Shown one piece after another: positions 9,678-17,303 of a stretch of 64,000 nt of DNA. The notes beneath the pieces were generated by a model. It saw nothing but the letters and a program-made list of their open reading frames with translations. It made no database searches and was not told the origin of the DNA. The translations under genes were made by a program, and so were the position numbers. This DNA is from Bacteroides sp. CAG:927 (GTDB lineage: Bacteria; Bacteroidota; Bacteroidia; Bacteroidales; Muribaculaceae), in contig HF985627.1 in the NCBI GenBank assembly GCA_000431155.1, forward strand, positions 1 to 64,000. Direction: 5' to 3'. The first letter of the stretch is position 1. The number at the start of each line of letters is the position of its first letter.

Positions 9678-12095
9678 ATGATGCGAATATTTTATACACC
9701 TCTAATAATATTTTTATTGCTGATTTCTACAGTAGCTACAGCTGCCAATGTCAATATCCGAGGAAAGGTTATAGACGAGGCCAACAAGCCGCTGGAATTT
9801 GTTAATGTGCGTATTGCGGGTACCGCTCTGGGTACTTCCACGGGATTGCAGGGCGATTACAAATTGTCATGTCCTGCATCCGATACTATCGTAGTCGTGT
9901 TCAGTTCAATCGGTTACGTGGAGGAGAAACGCACATTGATTGATGCATCGGGTGATGTGACAATCAACATGCGAATGCGTGAAAATTCTAAAGTTCTCGG
10001 CGAGGTTGAGGTTACGGAGATAAAAAAGCAAACCGGAGCCATGCAAACTATTGATGCCGGAGACTACAAGATTGCCGCTGATGCTACCGGCGGCAGCGTG
10101 GAGTCAATGCTGACAACATTGGCGGGCGTGAATTCAAGTAATGAGCTTTCTTCACAATACTCTGTGCGAGGCGGAAGTTATGATGAAAACAGCGTGTATA
10201 TTAACGGCATAGAAGTGTATCGTCCGCTGTTGGTAAGCACAGGTCAGCAAGAGGGGCTGTCGGTGATAAATCCGGATATGGTTGGTGCCATAGGATTTTC
10301 AACCGGTGGATTTACTGCGGAATATGCGGATAAGATGTCATCGGCCCTTGATATTACTTACCGACAGCCGGAATCTTTTGAGGGTAGTGTTTCTGCAAGC
10401 CTGATGGGCGGGAGCGTCGCCTTGGGGCAAAGCACCAAACATTTCTCGCAAATGCACGGTGTGCGCTACAAGCGCAACTCATCGCTGCTCAGCTCAATGG
10501 AAACGAAAGGAGAATATGACCCTAATTATTTTGATTATCAAACTAATATAATATGGTCGATGTCTCCTCGCTGGAAGATGTCATTGCTGGGTAACATAAC
10601 GGTCAATAATTATAAGTTCACTCCCACCTCGCGTGAAACAAATTTCGGTACCGCTGAGGATGCGAAGAGATTCAAGGTGTATTTTGACGGTCATGAAAAA
10701 GATAAGTTCGAAACTTATTTCGGAGCTTTGTCACTTGATTTCAAGGCCTCAAAATCCACAAACTTGAGTTTGATTGCAGCCGGATTTCTCAGTAATGAAC
10801 TTGTGACTTATGACATATCCGGTGAATACTGGCTTGATCAAGCCGGAACCTCGGGCGAAGACGGAATCGGCGGTGAGCTTGGAGTAGGGCGTTATCATGA
10901 GCACGCACGAAACAGGTTGAAGTCATCGGTATTTTCGCTGACATTTAAAGGCAATTCAGCTTTTGCCGGCGGTAAGCATACTCTTGGATATGGTATGGTG
11001 CTTAAAAACGAGCATATAATGGACCGCAGTCGCGAATGGGAGTTGCGCGATTCGGCCGGATTTTCACTTCCGGTATCGCCCGATGGTCTTAAGATGGTGT
11101 ATAATCAGTCGTCACACAATGATTTAAGCTCGACTCGTTTTAGTGCTTATGTGATGGATAATATGCGGTTTAATAGCAAATACGGCTATTTTACTGCAAA
11201 TGCCGGTGTCAGGCTTTCATACTGGTCGTTTAACAAGGAGTTCCTGTTCTCGCCACGTATTCATGTCGGTTTCGTGCCTGAGAAAAACAACCGATGGGCA
11301 TTCCGTTTTGCAACGGGACTTTATTATCAGGCTCCATTTTTTAAGGAGTTTCGCATGCCTGTGACAGATGAAAACGGCAATCAGATCATTGTGTTTAATG
11401 AGAATATCAAGTCACAGCGCAGTTTCCAGATAATCCTTGGAAGCGATTATACCTTCAGAGCGTTCAACCGTCCATTTAAGCTTACGGGCGAACTTTATTA
11501 TAAGGCCCTTGGCAATCTTGTGCCGTATGAAATAGACAATCTCAAGGTGAATTATTCCGGCGTCAATTCCAGCAGCGGCATGACGGCCGGTATTGATTTC
11601 AAACTGTTTGGCCAATTTGTGCCGGGTAGCGATTCGTGGATAAGTTTCTCATTAATGAAAACTCAAGAGAATCTTAATGGCGTGAAGGTGCCTCGTCCTA
11701 CTGACCAGCGCTATAGTTTTGCTTTGTATTTCACAGATTATTTCCCTAAATTCCCCAAGCTTAAATTCTCGCTGCGTGGCATATTCTCCGATGGTCTGCC
11801 GGCCACTGCTCCTCAGTCAACACGCGATAAAGGGTATTTCCGTACACCGGCCTATAAGCGAGTGGATGTAGGATTGTATTACGGACTGCTTACTCCACGT
11901 AAAGACGGTGAATCACGTGAGGGATTCTGGCGGCATTTCAAGAGCATTTGGCTTGGTGTTGACTGTTTTAATCTGCTTGATATATCCAATGTAAGCAGCT
12001 ATTATTGGGTTACTGATGTTAACGATATTCAATACGCTGTGCCGAATTATCTGACACGTCGTCAAATCAACGTAAAATTAACAATTGATTTTTAG
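9678..12095 (+). CDS. TonB-dependent outer-membrane receptor with carboxypeptidase-like regulatory domain
   Basis: An 805-aa outer-membrane receptor. A signal peptide (ending near ATAA) is followed by a CarboxypepD-regulatory-like Ig domain (about 26-105; INIRGKV-type start, GKVIDEANKPLEFVNV). Next come a plug domain (about 110-230, with YSVRGGSYDENSVYINGIE) and a large beta-barrel ending in a terminal Phe (LTIDF). No SusD partner is adjacent, so it is not a glycan-utilisation SusC; a siderophore, cobalamin or peptide ligand is possible but unproven. The start at 9678 (MMRIFYTP) is the ATG directly before the hydrophobic signal core. It diverges from ugd. Confidence 0.9.
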   Translation: MMRIFYTPLIIFLLLISTVATAANVNIRGKVIDEANKPLEFVNVRIAGTALGTSTGLQGDYKLSCPASDTIVVVFSSIGYVEEKRTLIDASGDVTINMRMRENSKVLGEVEVTEIKKQTGAMQTIDAGDYKIAADATGGSVESMLTTLAGVNSSNELSSQYSVRGGSYDENSVYINGIEVYRPLLVSTGQQEGLSVINPDMVGAIGFSTGGFTAEYADKMSSALDITYRQPESFEGSVSASLMGGSVALGQSTKHFSQMHGVRYKRNSSLLSSMETKGEYDPNYFDYQTNIIWSMSPRWKMSLLGNITVNNYKFTPTSRETNFGTAEDAKRFKVYFDGHEKDKFETYFGALSLDFKASKSTNLSLIAAGFLSNELVTYDISGEYWLDQAGTSGEDGIGGELGVGRYHEHARNRLKSSVFSLTFKGNSAFAGGKHTLGYGMVLKNEHIMDRSREWELRDSAGFSLPVSPDGLKMVYNQSSHNDLSSTRFSAYVMDNMRFNSKYGYFTANAGVRLSYWSFNKEFLFSPRIHVGFVPEKNNRWAFRFATGLYYQAPFFKEFRMPVTDENGNQIIVFNENIKSQRSFQIILGSDYTFRAFNRPFKLTGELYYKALGNLVPYEIDNLKVNYSGVNSSSGMTAGIDFKLFGQFVPGSDSWISFSLMKTQENLNGVKVPRPTDQRYSFALYFTDYFPKFPKLKFSLRGIFSDGLPATAPQSTRDKGYFRTPAYKRVDVGLYYGLLTPRKDGESREGFWRHFKSIWLGVDCFNLLDISNVSSYYWVTDVNDIQYAVPNYLTRRQINVKLTIDF

Positions 12096-12135
12096 TTAAA
12101 CTGTGTGAAAACCGTATAAATTTCTATCCATGCTG

Positions 12136-12233
12136 TTGCATATTCAATTTTTATGCGTACCTTTGCATCAGTTTTTCATGGTATAGATTTAAGGTAAAAG
12201 ATTATTCGTCGTGATGACGAGTAATTTTTTTTT
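12136..12233 (+). ncRNA. Repeated compact transcription unit, copy A (candidate small RNA)
   Basis: TTG (12136-12138), 19 nt, TACCTTTGC (12158-12166), then a predicted RNA of about 63 nt ending in a 10-bp stem (12201-12210 with 12216-12225) and a T9 run (12225-12233). About 72 nt from TTTGCATC onward match copy B (41642-41740, minus strand) with two 1-nt indels and two adjacent substitutions in the stem. A missing T turns the small reading frame seen in B into ATG-GTA-TAG. Function unknown. It sits directly upstream of an independent promoter for the porin gene. Confidence 0.65.
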
Positions 12234-12239
12234 GTCTTG

Positions 12240-12271
12240 TTTTGTAGCTTGGGCTTAATAAGCTACCTTTG
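12240..12271 (+). promoter_or_regulatory. Promoter of the putative porin, with internal dyad
   Basis: TTTTG (12240-12244), 19 nt, TACCTTTG (12264-12271). A perfect 7-bp inverted repeat, GTAGCTT (12244-12250) and AAGCTAC (12260-12266), fills the spacer and could be an operator. The -33 begins 7 nt after the copy A terminator. Confidence 0.7.
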
Positions 12272-12281
12272 TAAAGATTTT

Positions 12282-14270
12282 ATGAAAAGGAATATAATTA
12301 CACGCTATATAGCTGCTGTGGCGGCTTTAACAGTCGCTCTAACAGTTTTTTCCAAGGGACCGGTTATAGCCCCATCGTATGCATGGACCACTTTGCCGCC
12401 TTTAGGACTGCATGAAGAAGCTACTATTGACACGCTTCTGTATAATTATTACCAAAAGTCAGTGCCATCGGAGGTTTCGTCAGCATACGCCACTACCGGC
12501 AATCTCGGAGCCGAGGGAATGAATATGATCTTTTTTGATCGTGAGCCTATGAGTGATTTCTTTTTCAGAGACGCAATTTCGGCGTGGCTTCCGGCCCAAG
12601 GCTCCCATAAGTATTACAACACAAGAATTCCAATGACTCTGCTGAGTTATAATATGGGAGGAGGCAAGCAGGATGCGCAGGACAGGCTTAAGGCTACTTT
12701 TTCCGGTAATGCCGGACCCAGATTTCAGTTCGGGGCAGATGTGGACTATATTTATTCCAAAGGCTCATATGAAAATCAGGCGGTAAAAGATGTGATGTGG
12801 GGACTGAGCACATCATATATCGGGGACCGTTATGAGCTTCAGGCATTTTTTAATCATTATAACAATCTTAATAAAGAAAACGGCGGAATAACCGATGATC
12901 TTTATATATTGGATCCCGCAGTGTTGCAGGGCGGTTCTGCGAGCATAACCCCCAAAAGCATTCCTACCCGGCTGTCGGCGGCACATACACGACTCAAGGG
13001 GCAGGAATTTTATATGAATCATCGTTACAAAATTGGTTATTGGCAAGTAACGCCGCCTAATGATACCATACCGGAGGACACTGTGGAGCACCGCACATAC
13101 ATACCTGTGTCAAGTTTTATATGGACATTGGATTACAACAGCGGGAGCCATGTGTTTGACAACACCCGTACTGAAGAGTCTTCAGAGTTCTGGTCAAATT
13201 TTTATTTTGACGCTGACAGGACTCATGACAGGACTTCATACTGGTCTTTGCGCAACACATTCGGAGTGTCGCTACTTGAGGGTTTTCATAAGTATGCCAA
13301 GGCGGGGCTTGCGGCGTATATAACGCATGAAGTTCGGCGTTATAATCAAGAAGTGGATCCACAACAGATAGAGGTGCGTCCGGAGCATCTGACTCCTTTG
13401 CCCGAAAATATGCCGATACCCGGTGCTACTACCGAAAATTTATTGTGGGTGGGTGCCCAACTTACCAAACAAAAAGGAAAGCTTTTCAGATATGAGGCTA
13501 CCGGAAAAATAGGGATTGTAGGCCCTGCGGCAGGTGAATTTGATGTGTCCGGTAACATCAATGCACGGTTCAAATTCTGGAAAGATTCCGTAAAGGTGAC
13601 GGGTTATGGTGCTTTTTCCAACAAGACCGCTCCTTTTTTGATGAATAATTATATATCCAATCATTTCATCTGGCATAACGATTTTGGCAAGATACGGCGT
13701 TTCCGTGCCGGGGGTAAGCTTGATTTGGCCTTAACCGACACTCATTTGGATATCGGAGTAGAGAATATTCAGAACCATATTTATTTTAACTCGCTCGGTA
13801 TGCCGGCGCAACATGGTGGCAGTGTGCAGGTGTTCAGCGCTTCAATTCAGCAGAATTTCAAGGTGGGAATTTTGCATTGGAACAATTCTATTACATATCA
13901 GGCGAGCAGTGAATCCACGGTGATACCCCTTCCTAAACTTGCGGTTTATTCAAACCTGTATCTGCTGTTCCGCGTGGCACGTGTGCTCCATGTGCAGTTT
14001 GGTGTGGATTGCGATTACTATACGAAATACAATGCACCAATATATCAGCCGGCTACAACAGCTTTCTGTAATCAAAACGATGTGAAGGTGGGCGGGTACC
14101 CATTCTGCAATGCGTATCTGAACATGAAGCTGAAGAAAGCAAGATTCTATGTCATGATGTCGCATGTGAATCAAGGACTGTTCGGAGGCAACAAGTATTT
14201 TTCCATGCCGGGATACCCACTTAATCCCCGCCGTTTTCAGCTTGGTATATCTGTGGATTTTGCAAACTGA
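12282..14270 (+). CDS. Putative outer-membrane porin (Porin_10-like)
   Basis: A 662-aa exported protein. A basic N-terminus and hydrophobic segment (about 8-25) form a signal peptide. The rest is rich in alternating aromatic and polar strands typical of a large beta-barrel, for example AGPRFQFGADVDYIYSKGSYENQ, HRYKIGYWQV and RRFRAGGKLDLALTDTHLDIG. The pattern fits the Bacteroidetes Porin_10 (PF14121) family; the channel substrate is unknown. The ATG at 12282 is only about 10 nt beyond the -7 box, so the leader must be extremely short. The stop overlaps the next start (TGATG), so it is co-translated with the following gene. Confidence 0.78.
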   Translation: MKRNIITRYIAAVAALTVALTVFSKGPVIAPSYAWTTLPPLGLHEEATIDTLLYNYYQKSVPSEVSSAYATTGNLGAEGMNMIFFDREPMSDFFFRDAISAWLPAQGSHKYYNTRIPMTLLSYNMGGGKQDAQDRLKATFSGNAGPRFQFGADVDYIYSKGSYENQAVKDVMWGLSTSYIGDRYELQAFFNHYNNLNKENGGITDDLYILDPAVLQGGSASITPKSIPTRLSAAHTRLKGQEFYMNHRYKIGYWQVTPPNDTIPEDTVEHRTYIPVSSFIWTLDYNSGSHVFDNTRTEESSEFWSNFYFDADRTHDRTSYWSLRNTFGVSLLEGFHKYAKAGLAAYITHEVRRYNQEVDPQQIEVRPEHLTPLPENMPIPGATTENLLWVGAQLTKQKGKLFRYEATGKIGIVGPAAGEFDVSGNINARFKFWKDSVKVTGYGAFSNKTAPFLMNNYISNHFIWHNDFGKIRRFRAGGKLDLALTDTHLDIGVENIQNHIYFNSLGMPAQHGGSVQVFSASIQQNFKVGILHWNNSITYQASSESTVIPLPKLAVYSNLYLLFRVARVLHVQFGVDCDYYTKYNAPIYQPATTAFCNQNDVKVGGYPFCNAYLNMKLKKARFYVMMSHVNQGLFGGNKYFSMPGYPLNPRRFQLGISVDFAN

Positions 14271-15088
14271 TGAAACAACTAAACAAACCTGATCACAAAA
14301 AAACGGCATTATATCTGGCTCTTCTTGCCGGGGTGCTGTTTCTGATGTTCATGCTCAAGCAGTGCAGTTCAAAGTCGCCATACGCACATATTGCTCCGTC
14401 GCACTCGGGTGGAGACACTGTGGATGTGGCCATAGAGTACAGTCCATTGTTGCTATACCGATATGCCGATACTTTGGGCGGGTTTAATTATGACATGCTC
14501 AGGATGATTGCCCATGAGGAGGGGATGGCTATCAAATTTCATCCACTGACTGCCTTACCGGAAGCATTGAAGGGGCTTGATGACGGATTGTATGACATTG
14601 TTGTGGCTGATGTGGCCGGAAGTACGGATTTTCAACAAAACTACTCAGTGACCGAACCGGTATATATTGATCGGCAGGTGCTGGTGCAACTCAAGGATTC
14701 AGCTATGCTGAACTCCACCCTTGAGCTTGGAGGCAAAGAGGTATGGGTGTCTTCAAATGCATCGGTGCTGAGCCGTCTGAAAAATTTATCCGCAGAGATA
14801 GGTGACAGCATAATAGTGCGGCAGGACAGTATCTATGGGTCAGAGCAATTGGTTATGCTTGTTGCCACAGGCGACATTCCGCGGGCAGTGGTGAATGAAA
14901 CGGTGGCTGAAGCGATGGCTAAAGATTATGACAATATTGATGTGAGCACAAAAGTTTCATTCAGCCAGTTTCAGCCATGGCTTTTGCGCAAAGATAACAA
15001 TGAGTTGACAACAAGGCTTGACAGTGCCATTGTAAGATTCAAAAAAACACAAGCCTTTCAAACGCTGTATTCACGATATTTCAATTAA
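14270..15088 (+). CDS. Membrane-anchored solute-binding-protein-like (SBP_bac_3) protein
   Basis: A 272-aa protein with a single N-terminal transmembrane segment (about 13-31). It is followed by a domain resembling family-3 periplasmic amino-acid-binding proteins, like the N-terminal half of MltF: YDIVVADVAGSTDFQQNYSV, then GKEVWVSSNASVLSRL and a final RYF. The Cys after the TM (LKQC) is not in a convincing lipobox, so a membrane anchor is likelier than a lipoprotein. No lytic transglycosylase domain follows. Coupling to the porin gene (1-nt overlap) suggests the two work together at the envelope, possibly in small-molecule uptake or sensing. Confidence 0.75.
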   Translation: MKQLNKPDHKKTALYLALLAGVLFLMFMLKQCSSKSPYAHIAPSHSGGDTVDVAIEYSPLLLYRYADTLGGFNYDMLRMIAHEEGMAIKFHPLTALPEALKGLDDGLYDIVVADVAGSTDFQQNYSVTEPVYIDRQVLVQLKDSAMLNSTLELGGKEVWVSSNASVLSRLKNLSAEIGDSIIVRQDSIYGSEQLVMLVATGDIPRAVVNETVAEAMAKDYDNIDVSTKVSFSQFQPWLLRKDNNELTTRLDSAIVRFKKTQAFQTLYSRYFN

Positions 15089-15125
15089 CCACAAAGTCCA
15101 TGGCGCAAGCCATGGACTTTGTGGT
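15088..15125. terminator. Perfect 17-bp palindrome between convergent genes
   Basis: Arms 15088-15104 and 15109-15125 are perfectly complementary around a GCAA tetraloop. The dyad starts at the last base of the upstream stop codon. There is no T-run on either side, so it may act as an RNA-stabilising or bidirectional stop hairpin rather than a classical intrinsic terminator. Confidence 0.6.
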
Positions 15126-15149
15126 ATGGATAAATATATGTCAATGTGA

Positions 15150-17204
15150 TTAGAGGAGCGATACAGAGCGACGAATGAATGCGCTGAGAGCTTCGCCTTT
15201 AAGCAGGCCATTGGCGAGTAATGCCAAATCAATAGCCTGGCGAACCAATGGCTGATTGCTGCCAAACGCTTCAACAATTTTCTTTTCTTCCGCACGCTTA
15301 TGTGCTATATCCTGATCAAGCTGCGTAAGTTGTCCCTGCTCTTCATCAGAAAGCTTGACAGAGCCGTTTTTGGTTTTGTCACGTAATTCCGAGGCTTTGC
15401 CGTTGGCCTCTTCAATGGCAGTGAATACGGGAGCAAGCTCAGGTTTAAGCTGGCTTTGTGCAGCTTCGGCAATCTTCTTAATGACAGGACTCTCGGTGTT
15501 CACAATCAGATTATAGCTGTCGGGGAGGTCACCATAGAAACTCATACCGGGCTGCATGGCTGCCATGTCTTTCATACGACGCATGTATTCATTCTGGGTG
15601 ATGAGCACAGGATTGGCCTCAGGGTTGAGTGCTTCAAAAGTAACCACGAACTCTGCTTTGTCAACTTTCGGAAGCTGGCTGCGATAAAGCTCTGTGAACA
15701 TCTCACGCTCGTTGGCTTCCATTTCCACGCTCTTACGGTCGGCTTTGGGAATAAGATTCTCAACCACATCGGAGTCAACGCGCACGAAACGAGCTTTTGT
15801 AAGCTTGCTTTCAAGCAATCCTATGAAATGGTTGTCGAGCTGGCCGTCCATAATCAGAACATTGTAACCCTTGTCGGTGGCTTCCTTGATGTATGAGAAC
15901 TGGTCGGTGGCATTTGTGGCATAAATGTAAACTACATTGCCATCCTTGTCAGTCTGGTTGCTCTCAATCAGAGTGCGATATTCATCAAGAGTGTAATAGT
16001 GGTTGTCAGTGTCCTTGAGGAGAGCAAATTTCATTGCGGAGTCACAGAATTTTTCATCAGTGAGCATGCCGTATTCAATGAATATTTTTATGTCATCCCA
16101 TTTTTGCTCAAATTCCTGTCGGTTGTTCTTGAATATCTCTTCAAGTCGTGATGAAACCTTTTTGGTTATGTAGCTTGAGATTTTCTTAACAGCAGTGTCG
16201 CTCTGGAGGTAGGATCTTGATACATTCAGAGGAATGTCGGGGGAGTCTATGACACCTTGAAGCAGCATCATGAATTCAGGCACAACACCTTCCACTGAAT
16301 CGGTAACATATACCTGATTGCAATAGAGCTGAATGCGGTTCTTTGTTATCTCAAAATTGTTCTTGATTTTCGGGAAGAACAGAATGCCGGTAAGAGTGAA
16401 AGGATAATCCACATTGAGGTGAATCCAGAACAGGGGATCATCCTGACCGGGGTACAGTTCATGATAGAATGAACGGTAATCGTCATCGGTAAGTTCTGAC
16501 GGCTTCTTTGTCCATGTAGGTTCGGTGTCATTGATAACCTTGTCTTTATCAGTGTCCACATATTTGCCGTCTTTCCATTCCTGCTCTTTACCCGAGATGA
16601 CGGGAACGGGAAGGAATCTGCAATATTTGCGGAGCAGAGAGTCAATTTCGGTTTGCTCAAGGAAGTTTTTGTTTTCATCGTCAATGTACAGAACTATGTC
16701 AGTGCCACGTTGCTGCTTGTCGATCTTCTCCATTGAATATTCAGGCGAACCATCACAAGTCCATTGTACGGCTTCGGCACCTTCCTTATAGCTGAGAGAG
16801 CGAATTTCAACCTTTTTTGCTACCATAAAGGCAGAGTAGAATCCGAGACCAAAATGACCGATTATGGCATTGGCATTGTCCTTGTATTTCTCAAGAAACT
16901 CTTCTGCTCCTGAAAATGCAATCTGGTTGATATATTTGTCAATATCTTCGGCTGTCATGCCAATTCCATGGTCGCTGACAGTGAGTGTACCGGCTTCCTT
17001 GTCAACTGTTACGCGTACATTGAGCTCGCCCAGTTCGCCCTTGAATTCGCCAAAAGAAGAGAGGGTTTTGATTTTCTGGGTGGCATCAATAGCGTTGGAC
17101 ACAAGTTCGCGAAGAAATATCTCGTGGTCGCTGTAAAGGAATTTTTTGATAACCGGAAAAATGTTTTCGGTGGTTACACCGATTTTGCCTGTTTGAGTGC
17201 TCAT
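15150..17204 (-). CDS. htpG: Molecular chaperone HtpG (Hsp90)
   Basis: A 684-aa cytoplasmic ATP-dependent chaperone. The GHKL ATPase domain is N-terminal (EIFLRELVSNAIDATQK with the catalytic Glu/Asn helix; DHGIGM; GHFGLGFYSAF). The middle domain follows (NVSRSYLQSD) and then the dimerisation domain. Length is slightly above the E. coli protein. The start at 17204 (MSTQTGKIGV) is chosen over 17231 because homologues begin close to KGNIGVTTENIFP. It lies downstream of clpC on the same strand but behind a strong terminator, so it is probably separately transcribed. No clear TAnnTTTG box is seen. Confidence 0.96.
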   Translation of the reverse strand: MSTQTGKIGVTTENIFPVIKKFLYSDHEIFLRELVSNAIDATQKIKTLSSFGEFKGELGELNVRVTVDKEAGTLTVSDHGIGMTAEDIDKYINQIAFSGAEEFLEKYKDNANAIIGHFGLGFYSAFMVAKKVEIRSLSYKEGAEAVQWTCDGSPEYSMEKIDKQQRGTDIVLYIDDENKNFLEQTEIDSLLRKYCRFLPVPVISGKEQEWKDGKYVDTDKDKVINDTEPTWTKKPSELTDDDYRSFYHELYPGQDDPLFWIHLNVDYPFTLTGILFFPKIKNNFEITKNRIQLYCNQVYVTDSVEGVVPEFMMLLQGVIDSPDIPLNVSRSYLQSDTAVKKISSYITKKVSSRLEEIFKNNRQEFEQKWDDIKIFIEYGMLTDEKFCDSAMKFALLKDTDNHYYTLDEYRTLIESNQTDKDGNVVYIYATNATDQFSYIKEATDKGYNVLIMDGQLDNHFIGLLESKLTKARFVRVDSDVVENLIPKADRKSVEMEANEREMFTELYRSQLPKVDKAEFVVTFEALNPEANPVLITQNEYMRRMKDMAAMQPGMSFYGDLPDSYNLIVNTESPVIKKIAEAAQSQLKPELAPVFTAIEEANGKASELRDKTKNGSVKLSDEEQGQLTQLDQDIAHKRAEEKKIVEAFGSNQPLVRQAIDLALLANGLLKGEALSAFIRRSVSLL

Positions 17205-17244
17205 ATTGTATGTTTTAGTATGTTCAATCATTATAACAATTAAA

Positions 17245-17279
17245 ACAAAAAAAATGCCACATCAAAGATGTGACATTTT
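17245..17279 (-). terminator. clpC terminator
   Basis: A 13-bp stem (17267-17279 with 17251-17263, one G-U) with a 3-nt loop and a T-run on the minus strand, between clpC and htpG. Confidence 0.85.
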
Positions 17280-17303
17280 GTCATAGTTTGGTAATATTTG
17301 CAT

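Noticed and set aside
9678..12095. SusC-type glycan importer
   Set aside because: No SusD gene or glycan hydrolases adjacent, and the length (805 aa) is below typical SusC.
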